This document shows positions 46,443 through 55,018 of a DNA stretch of 64,000 bases, in pieces (within the stretch, counting starts at the first letter, position 1; each line of letters opens with the position of its first letter). Source of the stretch: Haematobacter massiliensis (GTDB lineage: Bacteria > Pseudomonadota > Alphaproteobacteria > Rhodobacterales > Rhodobacteraceae); the NCBI RefSeq assembly GCF_000740795.1, contig NZ_JGYG01000001.1:1-64000 (forward strand), given 5' to 3'. A program made the translations under genes and the position numbers. The notes below the pieces were generated by a model. That model had not been told where the DNA came from, ran no database searches, and saw nothing but the letters and a program-made list of their open reading frames with translations.

Positions 46443-46865
46443 TCAGTCGTCGCGGTGTACGCGCTCGCGGCGTTCGTGGCGTTCCTGCGCCTCAAGGCTG
46501 AGCGTTGCGATGGGACGGGCGTCGAGGCGCTTGAGGGAGATCGGCTCCCCGGTTTCCTCGCAATAGCCATATTCCCCGTTATCGATACGCCGCAGTGCAG
46601 CATCGATCTTGGAGACGAGCTTGCGCTGCCGGTCGCGGGTGCGAAGCTCCAGAGCGCGGTCTGTTTCCTCGCTGGCACGGTCTGCGATGTCGGGGATGTT
46701 GCGGGTGCTGTCCTGAAGACCTTCGATCGTTTCCCGGCTTTCCGAGAGCAGGTCGTTCTTCCACGCAATCAATTTTCTGCGAAAATATTCGAGCTGTCGC
46801 TCATTCATAAATGGTTCGTCTTCGGCGGGTCGATAGTCTTCGGGTAGAAAGACTTCTGCCTTCAT
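46443..46865 (-). CDS. dksA: RNA polymerase-binding transcription factor DksA
   Basis: 140 residues. Coiled-coil tip residues in SRETIEGLQDSTRNIPDIADRASEETDRALELRTRDRQRKL include the DxxDxA-type motif. The zinc-finger region YGYCEETGEPISLKRLDARPIATLSLEAQERHE retains one cysteine where four are expected in the E. coli protein; cysteine-poor DksA is usual in alphaproteobacteria. It works with ppGpp in the stringent response. The start is the ATG at 46865. Confidence 0.95.
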   Translation of the reverse strand: MKAEVFLPEDYRPAEDEPFMNERQLEYFRRKLIAWKNDLLSESRETIEGLQDSTRNIPDIADRASEETDRALELRTRDRQRKLVSKIDAALRRIDNGEYGYCEETGEPISLKRLDARPIATLSLEAQERHERRERVHRDD

Positions 46866-47042
46866 GTCAGCCCCCTTGGTCAGACCGGGCCGTGCACTGG
46901 GTTCGCTTATCGGCATACAGGCACTCCTTGGGAGGGTGCATTACCGCAAGATGTAGCACCTGTCACTAGCTTTGATCATGCACTTGCAGCGAAGATGGCG
47001 CGTGTTACCCTCATGCAAGCATCAGGGAGATCGGCGGGCAGG

Positions 47043-47882
47043 ATGAAGTTTCTCGGCACTCAGGATTATGTGGCAACGGAGGATCTCACGATCGCCGTGA
47101 ACGCGGCGGTGGCTCTGGAACGGCCGTTGCTGGTGAAGGGGGAGCCGGGGACGGGCAAGACCGAACTGGCTCGTCAGGTGGCGACGGGCCTTGGCCTGCC
47201 GATGATCGAATGGAACGTGAAATCCACCACCCGCGCGCAACAGGGCCTCTACGAATATGATGCGGTGAGCCGGCTGCGGGACAGCCAGCTTGGCGATGAG
47301 CGGGTGCGGGACGTGGGCAACTACATCCGCAAGGGGAAGCTGTGGCAGGCGTTCGACGCCCCCGGAAAGGTCGTCCTGCTGATCGACGAGATCGACAAGG
47401 CAGACATCGAATTCCCGAACGATCTGCTCCAGGAACTCGACCGGATGGAGTTCCATGTCTACGAGACGGGGGAGACGGTACGGGCCATCCATCGCCCGAT
47501 TGTGATCATCACCTCCAACAACGAGAAGGAATTGCCGGACGCTTTCCTGCGCCGCTGTTTCTTCCACTACATCCGATTCCCCGATGCAGAGACGATGCGG
47601 CGAATCGTGGCCGTGCACTTTCCCGATCTGAAGGAAGATCTGCTCGCGGCCGCGCTGACCCGATTCTATGAGATCCGGGAGCAGCCTGGGCTGAAGAAGA
47701 AACCCTCCACCTCCGAGGTTCTGGACTGGCTGAAGCTGTTGCTTGCGGAGGACATGTCCGCCGAGGATCTGCGCAAGGATTCGCGCAGCCTGTTGCCAAA
47801 GCTCCATGGGGCGCTTCTGAAGAACGAGCAGGATGTTCACCTGTTCGAGAGGCTGGCCTTCATGGCCCGCGGGCAACGCTGA
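47043..47882 (+). CDS. MoxR-family AAA+ ATPase
   Basis: 279 residues: GTQDYVATEDLTIAVNAAVALERPLLVKGEPGTGKTEL with Walker A GEPGTGKT (about 32-39), Walker B VVLLIDEIDKADIEF and sensor motif IVIITSNNEKELPDAFLRRC. MoxR ATPases act as chaperone-like partners of VWA proteins; the CoxE-like VWA gene 2.1 kb downstream in the same direction is the likely partner. The start is ATG 47043. Confidence 0.94.
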   Translation: MKFLGTQDYVATEDLTIAVNAAVALERPLLVKGEPGTGKTELARQVATGLGLPMIEWNVKSTTRAQQGLYEYDAVSRLRDSQLGDERVRDVGNYIRKGKLWQAFDAPGKVVLLIDEIDKADIEFPNDLLQELDRMEFHVYETGETVRAIHRPIVIITSNNEKELPDAFLRRCFFHYIRFPDAETMRRIVAVHFPDLKEDLLAAALTRFYEIREQPGLKKKPSTSEVLDWLKLLLAEDMSAEDLRKDSRSLLPKLHGALLKNEQDVHLFERLAFMARGQR

Positions 47883-47889
47883 GGGGAGG

Positions 47890-48360
47890 ATGACGACCAA
47901 GATGGCAGAGCAGGATCAGGCAGTGGAGTTGCGGCCACTGCGCGCCACCGATGAGGCGGAATGGCGCAGACTATGGACGCTGTATCTGGAATTCTACGAA
48001 AGCTCAGTCACTGAAGAGGTTTACGAGGCGACCTTCAAGCGGCTTCTCAGCGACGATACCACGACATTCCGCGCCTTGGTCGCGGACAAGGGGAATGGGC
48101 TGCTGGGGTTGGTTCATTATGTCTTTCACCCGCATTGCTGGCGGGTGGAGCAGGTGTGCTACCTTCAGGATTTGTTCGTGGACAAGGCCGCGCGGGGAAC
48201 CGGTCTGGGCCGCGCGCTGATCGAAGCGGTCTATGCCGCAGCGGACCACGAAGGCGCGCCGCATGTCTATTGGCTTACCCAGGAGTTCAACACGACTGCG
48301 CGACAGCTTTATGACCGTATTGGCAAGGTGACGCCCTTCATCAAATACAATAGGTTTTGA
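47890..48360 (+). CDS. GNAT-family N-acetyltransferase
   Basis: About 156 residues with the acetyl-CoA site QDLFVDKAARGTGLGRALIEAVY (R/Q-x-x-G-x-G/A form ARGTGLG) and an end typical of the family (HVYWLTQEFNTTARQLYDRIGKVTPFIKY). It begins eight bases after the MoxR gene. ATG 47902 is an alternative start. The substrate is unknown; position suggests it belongs to the MoxR-VWA operon but may be accidental. Confidence 0.88.
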   Translation: MTTKMAEQDQAVELRPLRATDEAEWRRLWTLYLEFYESSVTEEVYEATFKRLLSDDTTTFRALVADKGNGLLGLVHYVFHPHCWRVEQVCYLQDLFVDKAARGTGLGRALIEAVYAAADHEGAPHVYWLTQEFNTTARQLYDRIGKVTPFIKYNRF

Positions 48361-48444
48361 ACGAAGCGACACGGAGAACCCATAAAATCCGGGCAAAGTG
48401 TCGCGGGGCCGCTTGCGGCCCTCGACCAACAGCCCGGAGGCCGC

Positions 48445-49830
48445 ATGTCCAGACACTTTCCGTCCCGTTTCGGTTCCATCGCGCTCGCGGTGGTGCTGAT
48501 GCTTTCCGCCTGCGGGCAGGTCAGGGATCAACCCACCCGCCTCGCCGCTCCTGTGACCGCGCTTCCCGACATGAAAGCGTTCGGGGTGGAACGGATCGAC
48601 CCGCCGCGCCGCGCCAATGCGGATATGGTGGAGGATTTTCTGGAACTGTCTTTCGAGATGGAAAGCGGGCGGGCGCTGCCGGTGCTGACCCGGTTTGAAG
48701 GCCCGGTGACATTGGCGCTCATCGGCCCGGTCCCGCCGAGCGCATCGGGCGAGGTCGACAAGCTCCTGACCCGCTACCGGCGCGAGGCGCGTATCGACAT
48801 CACCCGCGTGTCGGATCCCGCGGCCGCGCGGATCGTCGTGGAGTTCGTCCCGGAAGGCAGGCTCCGCTCTGCCGCCCCCAACGCCGCCTGCTTCGTCGCT
48901 CCCAACGTGGCGAGCTGGAATGACTACCTGAGCGCGCGTCGCACCGACCGGGTCGACTGGACGAAGCTCACCACGCGCACAAGGGCAGGGGTGTTCATCC
49001 CCGCCGGGGCCAGCCCGCAGGAAATCCGCGACTGTCTGCATGAAGAGACGGCACAGGCCATGGGGCCGTTGAACGACCTTTACCGCCTGCCCGACAGCGT
49101 GTTCAACGACGACAACTTCCACGGGGCGCTCACCGGGTTCGACATGCTGATGCTGCGCACCTACTACGCCCCGGATCTGTCGAGCGGCATGACGCGGGCG
49201 GAGGTGGCGGAGCGGCTGCCGAAGATTCTCGACCGGCTGAACCCACCGGGACGAAACGTTGCCCGCAAGCCGGCCGGACCCACCACCTCCGACTGGCGGG
49301 ATGCGATCAACACGGCGCTGAGCAACGGTTCGGCGGAGACGCGGGCCAGCGCCGCGCGCCGGGCCGTCACCATCGCACAGCGGAACGGCTGGATCGATGC
49401 ACGGCTGGCATTCAGCCACTTCACCTATGCGCGCACCGCCATGGCGCTTGACCCGGAGGCGGCGGTGACCAGCCTGATGTCCGCACGCCGGCTCTATGAG
49501 GGGCTGCCCTCCTGCGCCACGCACAAGGCGCATGTGGACATGCAGCTTGCCGCCTTCGCCCTCACATCCGGCAATCCGCGGGAGACGCTTCGTCTGGTGG
49601 AACCGGAGTTGGAGGAGGCGAAGAAGTGGCAAAATGCCGCGCTTCTCTCCACGCTGCTGATGATGAAGGCGGAGGCGCTGGACAGGCTCGGGCGCGCGGA
49701 CGAGGCAGGCGCCGTGCGGCTCGACAGTCTCGCCTGGGCGCGCTACGGCTTCGGGGCCGATGAGGCGGTCAGGGCGCGCCTGTCCGAGATCTCGGCGCTC
49801 GGCCCGGTCAAGGGGCGCAAGAAGGGGTGA
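48445..49830 (+). CDS. DUF2927 lipoprotein (copy B)
   Basis: 461 residues with a lipoprotein signal ending LSAC (Cys23). The DUF2927 core is seen as DFLELSFEMESGRALPVLTRFEGPVTLALIG, the DCLHEETAQAMGPLNDLYRLPDSVFNDDNFHG motif and LMLRTYYAPDLSSGMTRAEV. The C-terminal about 170 residues are helical and repetitive in style (ARRAVTIAQRNGWIDARLAFSHFTYARTAM and ALLSTLLMMKAEALDRLGRADEAGAV), suggesting TPR-like repeats absent from copy A. It lies in the MoxR-VWA operon. Confidence 0.87.
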   Translation: MSRHFPSRFGSIALAVVLMLSACGQVRDQPTRLAAPVTALPDMKAFGVERIDPPRRANADMVEDFLELSFEMESGRALPVLTRFEGPVTLALIGPVPPSASGEVDKLLTRYRREARIDITRVSDPAAARIVVEFVPEGRLRSAAPNAACFVAPNVASWNDYLSARRTDRVDWTKLTTRTRAGVFIPAGASPQEIRDCLHEETAQAMGPLNDLYRLPDSVFNDDNFHGALTGFDMLMLRTYYAPDLSSGMTRAEVAERLPKILDRLNPPGRNVARKPAGPTTSDWRDAINTALSNGSAETRASAARRAVTIAQRNGWIDARLAFSHFTYARTAMALDPEAAVTSLMSARRLYEGLPSCATHKAHVDMQLAAFALTSGNPRETLRLVEPELEEAKKWQNAALLSTLLMMKAEALDRLGRADEAGAVRLDSLAWARYGFGADEAVRARLSEISALGPVKGRKKG

Positions 49831-49832
49831 GG

Positions 49833-50006
49833 ATGCTCTACGTTCTGCTCGGGACGGTGGTTGGCGCCGTCATCGGCGGTTTCCGCGCGCGCTCGCGGGG
49901 CGGCAATGGCTTCGACATCGCGCAATACGCGGCGGTTCACGCGGTGATTGGCGGGGTGCTGATGGTGTTTGTCACCATCTGGCTGCTGCGGCAGGGGGCT
50001 GGCTGA
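49833..50006 (+). CDS. Small membrane protein between DUF2927 and VWA genes
   Basis: 57 residues, MLYVLLGTVVGAVIGGFRAR at the start, with two predicted membrane helices separated by a short loop (RSRGGNGFDIAQYAAVH) and ending VTIWLLRQGAG. The ATG at 49833 lies three bases past the DUF2927 stop, with GGGGTGAGG upstream, and its stop overlaps the VWA start (TGATG). The couplings on both sides support it as a real gene. Function unknown; perhaps a membrane anchor for the system. Confidence 0.75.
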   Translation: MLYVLLGTVVGAVIGGFRARSRGGNGFDIAQYAAVHAVIGGVLMVFVTIWLLRQGAG

Positions 50007-51190
50007 TGTTCCTGCCCTTCTTCGAGAAGCTTCGCGGCGCGGGTATTCCGGTAAGTCTCCGGGAGTATCTGGCTTTTCTGGAAGGGCTTCACGCCGATCT
50101 GGTAATCTATGACGTGGAGGGGTTCTACTACCTCGCCCGCACGGTGATGGTGAAGGACGAGCGGCATCTGGACCGGTTCGACCGCGCCTTTGCCCAGACC
50201 TTCGCCGGGCTGGAGCAGATCTCCGTGGGTCAGGTGCTGGAGGCATTGTCGCTGCCGCCCGACTGGCTGGAGAAACGCGCCGAGAAGCTGCTGACGCCGG
50301 AGGAACGCGCGCAGATAGAGGCGATGGGCGGTTTCGAAAAGCTGATGGAAACGCTCCGCCAGCGGTTGAAGGAGCAGGAGGGGCGCCATCAAGGCGGCTC
50401 CAAATGGGTCGGGACGGCGGGAACCTCGCCCTTCGGCGCCTATGGCTATAACCCCGAGGGGGTTCGCATAGGGCAGGAGGAGAGCCGCCATCAGCGCGCG
50501 GTGAAGGTCTGGGACAAGCGGGAATTCCGCAATCTCGACGACACGGTGGAGATCGGCACCCGCAACATCAAGGTCGCGTTGAAACGGCTTCGCCGCTGGG
50601 CGCGGGATGGCGCAGAGGAGGAGCTGGACCTCGACGGAACCATCCGGGCGACGGCGGAACACGGCTATCTCGACGTGCAGACCCGGCCCGAGCGCCGCAA
50701 TGCCGTGAAGCTGCTGCTGTTCTTCGATGTCGGCGGCTCCATGGACCCGCATGTGAAGCTGGTGGAGGAGCTGTTCTCCGCGGCACGGGCGGAATTCAAG
50801 CATCTCGAATATTACTACTTCCACAACTGCCTTTATGAAGGCGTCTGGCGGGAGAACCGCCGCCGTTGGGACGAGCAGCTTCCGACGGAGGAGGTGCTGC
50901 GCACCTATGGCGGCGACTACAAGTGCATCTTCGTGGGCGACGCGGCGATGTCGCCCTATGAGATCACCCATCCGGGGGGCGCCAACGAGCACTGGAACGC
51001 CGAGCCGGGCGAAGTCTGGCTGCATCGCGCCCGCCTGCAATGGCCGTCAAATATCTGGTTGAACCCGGTGGCGGAGGCTCATTGGCGCCAGACGCATTCG
51101 ACGACCCTGATCCGTAAAATTTTCGATGATCGGATGTTCCCGCTGACGCTCGACGGATTGTCGCGCGGAATCAAGGAATTGGCGCGCTGA
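50006..51190 (+). CDS. CoxE-like VWA domain protein
   Basis: 394 residues. N-terminal helical region FLPFFEKLRGAGIPVSLREYLAFLEGL, a linker WVGTAGTSPFGAYGYNPEGVRIG, then the VWA domain with LLLFFDVGGSMDPHVKLVEELFSAARAEF. The MIDAS motif is D-V-G-G-S at 241-245, with Gly in place of the first Ser of DxSxS, as in related CoxE proteins. VWA/MoxR pairs insert metals or remodel protein complexes; the client here is unknown, since no carbon-monoxide dehydrogenase genes are present. Confidence 0.92.
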   Translation: MFLPFFEKLRGAGIPVSLREYLAFLEGLHADLVIYDVEGFYYLARTVMVKDERHLDRFDRAFAQTFAGLEQISVGQVLEALSLPPDWLEKRAEKLLTPEERAQIEAMGGFEKLMETLRQRLKEQEGRHQGGSKWVGTAGTSPFGAYGYNPEGVRIGQEESRHQRAVKVWDKREFRNLDDTVEIGTRNIKVALKRLRRWARDGAEEELDLDGTIRATAEHGYLDVQTRPERRNAVKLLLFFDVGGSMDPHVKLVEELFSAARAEFKHLEYYYFHNCLYEGVWRENRRRWDEQLPTEEVLRTYGGDYKCIFVGDAAMSPYEITHPGGANEHWNAEPGEVWLHRARLQWPSNIWLNPVAEAHWRQTHSTTLIRKIFDDRMFPLTLDGLSRGIKELAR

Positions 51191-51233
51191 GGGCGTCAGC
51201 CTGAACAAAACGTGTAAATTTCTCTGCTTTAGG

Positions 51234-51261
51234 TTGATTGAGAGGAAGTCCGGCGTACATT
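51234..51261 (+). promoter_or_regulatory. Candidate promoter upstream of the 56-residue membrane protein
   Basis: TTGATT (51234-51239) and TACATT (51256-51261) with 16-base spacing, in an AT-rich patch following the VWA gene and about 80 bases before the next ATG. Confidence 0.4.
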
Positions 51262-51343
51262 AAATGGAATTAGGCAGAATATCGCCGATGCGGGCACGGG
51301 CCCGTGATTGTTTGATAGGGATGTCGAAGCAAGGAATAGACCA

Positions 51344-51514
51344 ATGCCAATCTTCGTGATTCTGGGCTGTTCGATGGGTGTCCTCTCTGCGGGCGCTTCG
51401 CTTGTCGGAGGGTATGGAATGCTCGTTGCGGCGCTGTCCTACACCGGCTTCGGCTTTCTCGGGTTGCTCGCGGGGATGATATTCGGCGCGCTGCGTACGC
51501 GTTCTCACTCGTAG
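51344..51514 (+). CDS. Small hydrophobic membrane protein
   Basis: 56 residues, MPIFVILGCSMGVLSAGASL with two predicted membrane helices and a short basic C-terminus (ALRTRSHS). AAGGAAT lies about ten bases upstream of the ATG. Not recognised. It could be an independent small protein or a leader of the pqi operon 90 bases downstream. Confidence 0.65.
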   Translation: MPIFVILGCSMGVLSAGASLVGGYGMLVAALSYTGFGFLGLLAGMIFGALRTRSHS

Positions 51515-51604
51515 CGGGAGCAAGGATGCCGCATTCACGCCACGCAAGGCAAAGTACCGCGTTACGCCATTGAAAGAGCACGCGCGCCGTTACATGCTCG
51601 CGGC

Positions 51605-52237
51605 ATGACCTCCGCGCCCCTGCCATCGGTTTCCGATCTCATCGTCTGTCCCTACTGCGACGCGCTGCATGATGTGGCGCCTGTCGAGCCGGGCGCGCGG
51701 GCGCTGTGCCGGCGTTGCGGTTCCACGCTGATCCGCAACCGGCCGAGCGCGCCGCTGTTGGTCTCGGTCTTGTCCATTACGTCGCTCATCCTGATGACCG
51801 GGGGAGTGTTCTTTCCGTTTCTCAGCGTCTCAAGCTATGGGATGAGCAATGAAAGCTCCGTCTTCGGGGCAGCACTGGCCTTTCAGGGGGATCTGCGGCC
51901 GCTGTCCTTCGCCGTGCTGCTGATGATCGTGCTGCTGCCGGTGACTCGCTGCATCGCACTCGTCTACACCTTGCTTCCGCTTGCGCTCGGCCGGCCGCCG
52001 CTCCGCCATGCGGTTCGGGTGTTCCGCGTGGCGGAGCGGCTGCGTCCGTGGTCGATGGTGGAGGTTTTCGTCATCGGAACCGCGGTGGCGCTGGTCAAGG
52101 TCGGGGGCATCGCCAGTATCACGCTGGGCCCCGCATTCTGGGCCTTTGCCGTGATGATCTTCACCGTGGCCCTTGCCGATGGCTATATCAACAGGTGGTC
52201 CATATGGTCAGCGCTGGCGACACGGAACGGATCCTGA
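51605..52237 (+). CDS. pqiA: Paraquat-inducible protein A, first half-size copy
   Basis: 210 residues. N-terminal zinc-ribbon CPYC (15-18) and CRRC (35-38), then four membrane helices (LLVSVLSITSLILMTGGVFFPF, LSFAVLLMIVLLPVTRCIALVY and two more). VEVFVIGTAVALVKVGGIASI is the conserved PqiA segment. In E. coli PqiA is one protein with two such halves; here the halves are separate, overlapping genes. Part of the PqiABC lipid-transport system spanning the envelope. Confidence 0.92.
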   Translation: MTSAPLPSVSDLIVCPYCDALHDVAPVEPGARALCRRCGSTLIRNRPSAPLLVSVLSITSLILMTGGVFFPFLSVSSYGMSNESSVFGAALAFQGDLRPLSFAVLLMIVLLPVTRCIALVYTLLPLALGRPPLRHAVRVFRVAERLRPWSMVEVFVIGTAVALVKVGGIASITLGPAFWAFAVMIFTVALADGYINRWSIWSALATRNGS

Positions 52238-52899
52238 CCGCCGATGAGGCAGGATTGGTTGGCTGCCGGATGTGCTGCCGGGCCTGGCCCAAGGGGCAGG
52301 CGCGTTGCGGTCTGTGTGGCAGCCGGCTGCGAAGCCCGGAGACTGCGAGCCTGCAATGGGTCTGGGCCTGGCTGATTGCCGGGCTGGTTTTCTACATCCC
52401 CGCAAACATGTTTCCGATGCTTTACACGGACACGTTGACCTACAGCTACGGCGCAACGATCCTGGGTGGTGTGATAGAGTTCTTCCAGTATGGCGACTAT
52501 TTCGTCGCCTCAGTGATCTTCATTGCGAGCATTCTGATCCCGATCTCCAAATTCGCTGTCATCGCCTTTCTCGCGGTCAGCGTGCAGCGCGGGCAGGCGG
52601 GAGGGGTGCGGTATCAGCATGTCTATGAGGTCGTGGACTTCATCGGGCGATGGTCGATGATCGACGTCTTTGTCGTGGCGATCCTGTCGGCGCTGGTGCA
52701 ACTGGGTTTCGTCGCCACCATCCATCCGGGAACGGCGGCGGCGGCCTTTGCCCTGAGCGTCGCCTTCACCATGATGTCCGCCCATAGTTTCGACAGCCGG
52801 CTTGTCTGGCGCAAGGCGCGGAAATCTGGCAGGAATTCCATGACTGGCCCGGGCGGCCAAACCCCGGCAACGACCGAACAGGTGTTTGTCCATGACTGA
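52204..52899 (+). CDS. pqiA: Paraquat-inducible protein A, second half-size copy
   Basis: 231 residues with zinc-ribbon CRMC and CGLC near the N-terminus and four membrane helices (WVWAWLIAGLVFYIPANMFPML, DYFVASVIFIASILIPISKFAVIAFLAV, and two more). YQHVYEVVDFIGRWSMIDVFVVAILSALVQLGFVATIHPG is the PqiA core. It overlaps the preceding pqiA by 34 bases and pqiB by eight. It probably pairs with the first copy to form the two-half PqiA seen in enterics. Confidence 0.92.
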   Translation: MVSAGDTERILTADEAGLVGCRMCCRAWPKGQARCGLCGSRLRSPETASLQWVWAWLIAGLVFYIPANMFPMLYTDTLTYSYGATILGGVIEFFQYGDYFVASVIFIASILIPISKFAVIAFLAVSVQRGQAGGVRYQHVYEVVDFIGRWSMIDVFVVAILSALVQLGFVATIHPGTAAAAFALSVAFTMMSAHSFDSRLVWRKARKSGRNSMTGPGGQTPATTEQVFVHD

Positions 52900-55009
52900 T
52901 CACGGCACCGGCCGGGGCGATGGCTCCGACGGCCCCGCTTCCCTTGACCAACGCCCCGCGCGGGAACCGTTCTGGCGGCGTATCGCCTGGATCTGGATCG
53001 TGCCGCTCGTGGCATTGCTGGTCACGCTCGGGATCGCCTGGCGGGCCTACAGTCAGCGGGGCGTGTTGATCGAGGTGAGCTTTGCGAATGCCACCGGAGT
53101 ACTGCCGGGGCAGACCGCGCTCCGCTTTCGGGATGTCGATGTGGGGGTCGTGGAATCCACCGGCTTCAGCAGCGATCTTTCGCATGTCGTGCTCCGCATC
53201 CGGGTCCATCGCGATGTCGCGCCCTTCGTCGACAAGGACGCGCGGTTCTGGATCGTTCGGCCCGAGGTTTCGGCGCAGGGCATTTCGCGTCTGGATACGG
53301 TGATTTCCGGGGTATTCATCGAGGGGTTCTGGGACTCCCGGCCCGATGGGCCGCCCGTCCTTGAATTCACCGGGCTGGAACAGATGCCGCCCGGCATTCT
53401 CAACGGACCGGGAACGACCGTTACCCTCCGCGTCCTGGATCCGCGCGGCCTCGCGGAAGGGGCTCCGGTGCTCTATCGCGGGATCACCGTCGGACATCTG
53501 CAGAACATCCGCCTCGCGCAGACGGGGGATACGGTGCTGGTGGATGCCTTCGTCTCCGAGCCGCATGACAGGCTCCTCACGACGGCGAGCGTCTTTTGGG
53601 ATACCTCCGGCTTTTCCGTCTCCGTAGGGCCGAGCGGGGTGAACCTGAACGTCTCCAGCCTTGCCGCTCTGGTACAGGGAGGCGTCGAATTCACCACACC
53701 GATCTCTGGCGGGGGGGTGAGCCGCTCAGGCCAGGAATACCGGCTTTTCCCCAGCGAAAGCACGGCCCGCGACAGCCTGTTCACCAAGTCGGAAGGCACG
53801 CAGATCGACGTTTCCGTCCTGCTCGACAGTTCCGTCCGGGGGCTGACGCAGGGGGCGGCGGTCCATTACGAGGCGCTGCCCGTGGGCGAAGTCACCAACC
53901 TTGCGGTGCAGATCGATCGCGGGCCGGACGGAACGGAGGAGGTACGGCAGCGTGTCATCCTTTCGCTGGTGCCGGAGCGCATGGGCCTGCCGCCCGATAC
54001 CACGCCGGAGGGGATGTACGAGTTTCTGGACGAGCAGATCGCCCAGGGCCTGCGCGCGCGCGCGGTCGGCACGGGCTTCCTCGGCAATACCATGATCATG
54101 GAACTGGCGCGGGTGGAGGGCGCGGAGGGCGGCACGCTGGACCGGGCCGCGGAACCTTTCCCGGCTATTCCCAGCGCGCCTGCCGATCTGAGCGATGTGA
54201 CGACCACCGCCGAGGGGCTGCTGAGCCGGCTCGGCAACCTGCCGATCGAGCAACTGATAGAGGCCGCGACGGGCCTGATGAATTCCACCACTGCCTTCAT
54301 GATGAGCGATGACCTGCGCCAGACTCCTGCCGCCGCGCGCGACCTGCTGGAACAGGCGCGGGCGCTGCTTGGGTCTGAGGAGGTGCGCGGCGCGCCTGTG
54401 GCGGTCAGTGAACTGGTGAGCGAGGTGCAGGGGCTGGTGGCGGACCTGCGAACCCAGGGGATCGGCGACAAGGTGGGCATCGCGCTGGACGAAACCGCGC
54501 GTGCCGCCGCCACGGTGACGGAGGTGGGCGAAGGACTGCCGGATCTGGTGGGCCGGCTCCAGACGCTGACCGATCAGGTGGCGCAGCTCAACTATCGCGA
54601 GTTGGGGGATCGCATGAGCGGTTTGCTTGCGCAGCTGGAGGAGGTCGCGGGGCAGGAGGGAACGCGGGCGCTCCCTGCACAGCTTGGCGCGACGATGGAC
54701 CAGCTTGCCGGGCTGCTGCAGACCCTGCGAGAGGGCGGGGCGGCCGAGACGCTGAACCGCACGCTGCAAAGCGCGCAGGCCGCCGCCGATGGCGTGGCGC
54801 GCGCCTCCGATCAGTTGCCCGCAATCAGCCAGCGCCTCGACGCGGTGGTGCGCAATCTCGACGGGATGATCCAGACCTATGGCGCCCGCTCCAGCTTCAG
54901 CACCGAGACGCTGAGCGCGCTCCGTGAGCTTCGCCGCGCGGCCTCCGCCGTGGGGTCTCTGGCGCAGACCATCGAACGCAACCCCCGCTCCATCCTCACT
55001 GGCCGCTAA
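52892..55009 (+). CDS. pqiB: PqiB, MCE-domain intermembrane transport protein
   Basis: 705 residues. An N-terminal membrane anchor (RIAWIWIVPLVALLVTLGIAWRAY) is followed by three MCE domains: VLIEVSFANATGVLPGQTALRFRDVDVGVVESTGF, then TVTLRVLDPRGLAEGAPVLYRGITVGHLQNIRLA, then VSVLLDSSVRGLTQGAAVHYEALPVGEVTNLAVQ. A long C-terminal helical region follows, as in E. coli PqiB, which forms a syringe-like channel across the periplasm for lipids. Intact. Confidence 0.94.
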   Translation: MTDHGTGRGDGSDGPASLDQRPAREPFWRRIAWIWIVPLVALLVTLGIAWRAYSQRGVLIEVSFANATGVLPGQTALRFRDVDVGVVESTGFSSDLSHVVLRIRVHRDVAPFVDKDARFWIVRPEVSAQGISRLDTVISGVFIEGFWDSRPDGPPVLEFTGLEQMPPGILNGPGTTVTLRVLDPRGLAEGAPVLYRGITVGHLQNIRLAQTGDTVLVDAFVSEPHDRLLTTASVFWDTSGFSVSVGPSGVNLNVSSLAALVQGGVEFTTPISGGGVSRSGQEYRLFPSESTARDSLFTKSEGTQIDVSVLLDSSVRGLTQGAAVHYEALPVGEVTNLAVQIDRGPDGTEEVRQRVILSLVPERMGLPPDTTPEGMYEFLDEQIAQGLRARAVGTGFLGNTMIMELARVEGAEGGTLDRAAEPFPAIPSAPADLSDVTTTAEGLLSRLGNLPIEQLIEAATGLMNSTTAFMMSDDLRQTPAAARDLLEQARALLGSEEVRGAPVAVSELVSEVQGLVADLRTQGIGDKVGIALDETARAAATVTEVGEGLPDLVGRLQTLTDQVAQLNYRELGDRMSGLLAQLEEVAGQEGTRALPAQLGATMDQLAGLLQTLREGGAAETLNRTLQSAQAAADGVARASDQLPAISQRLDAVVRNLDGMIQTYGARSSFSTETLSALRELRRAASAVGSLAQTIERNPRSILTGR

Positions 55010-55018
55010 GGAAGTCTC

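Noticed and set aside
46443-46865. DksA inactive because zinc-finger cysteines are missing
   Set aside because: Loss of most of these cysteines is common in alphaproteobacterial DksA, and the coiled-coil tip is intact.
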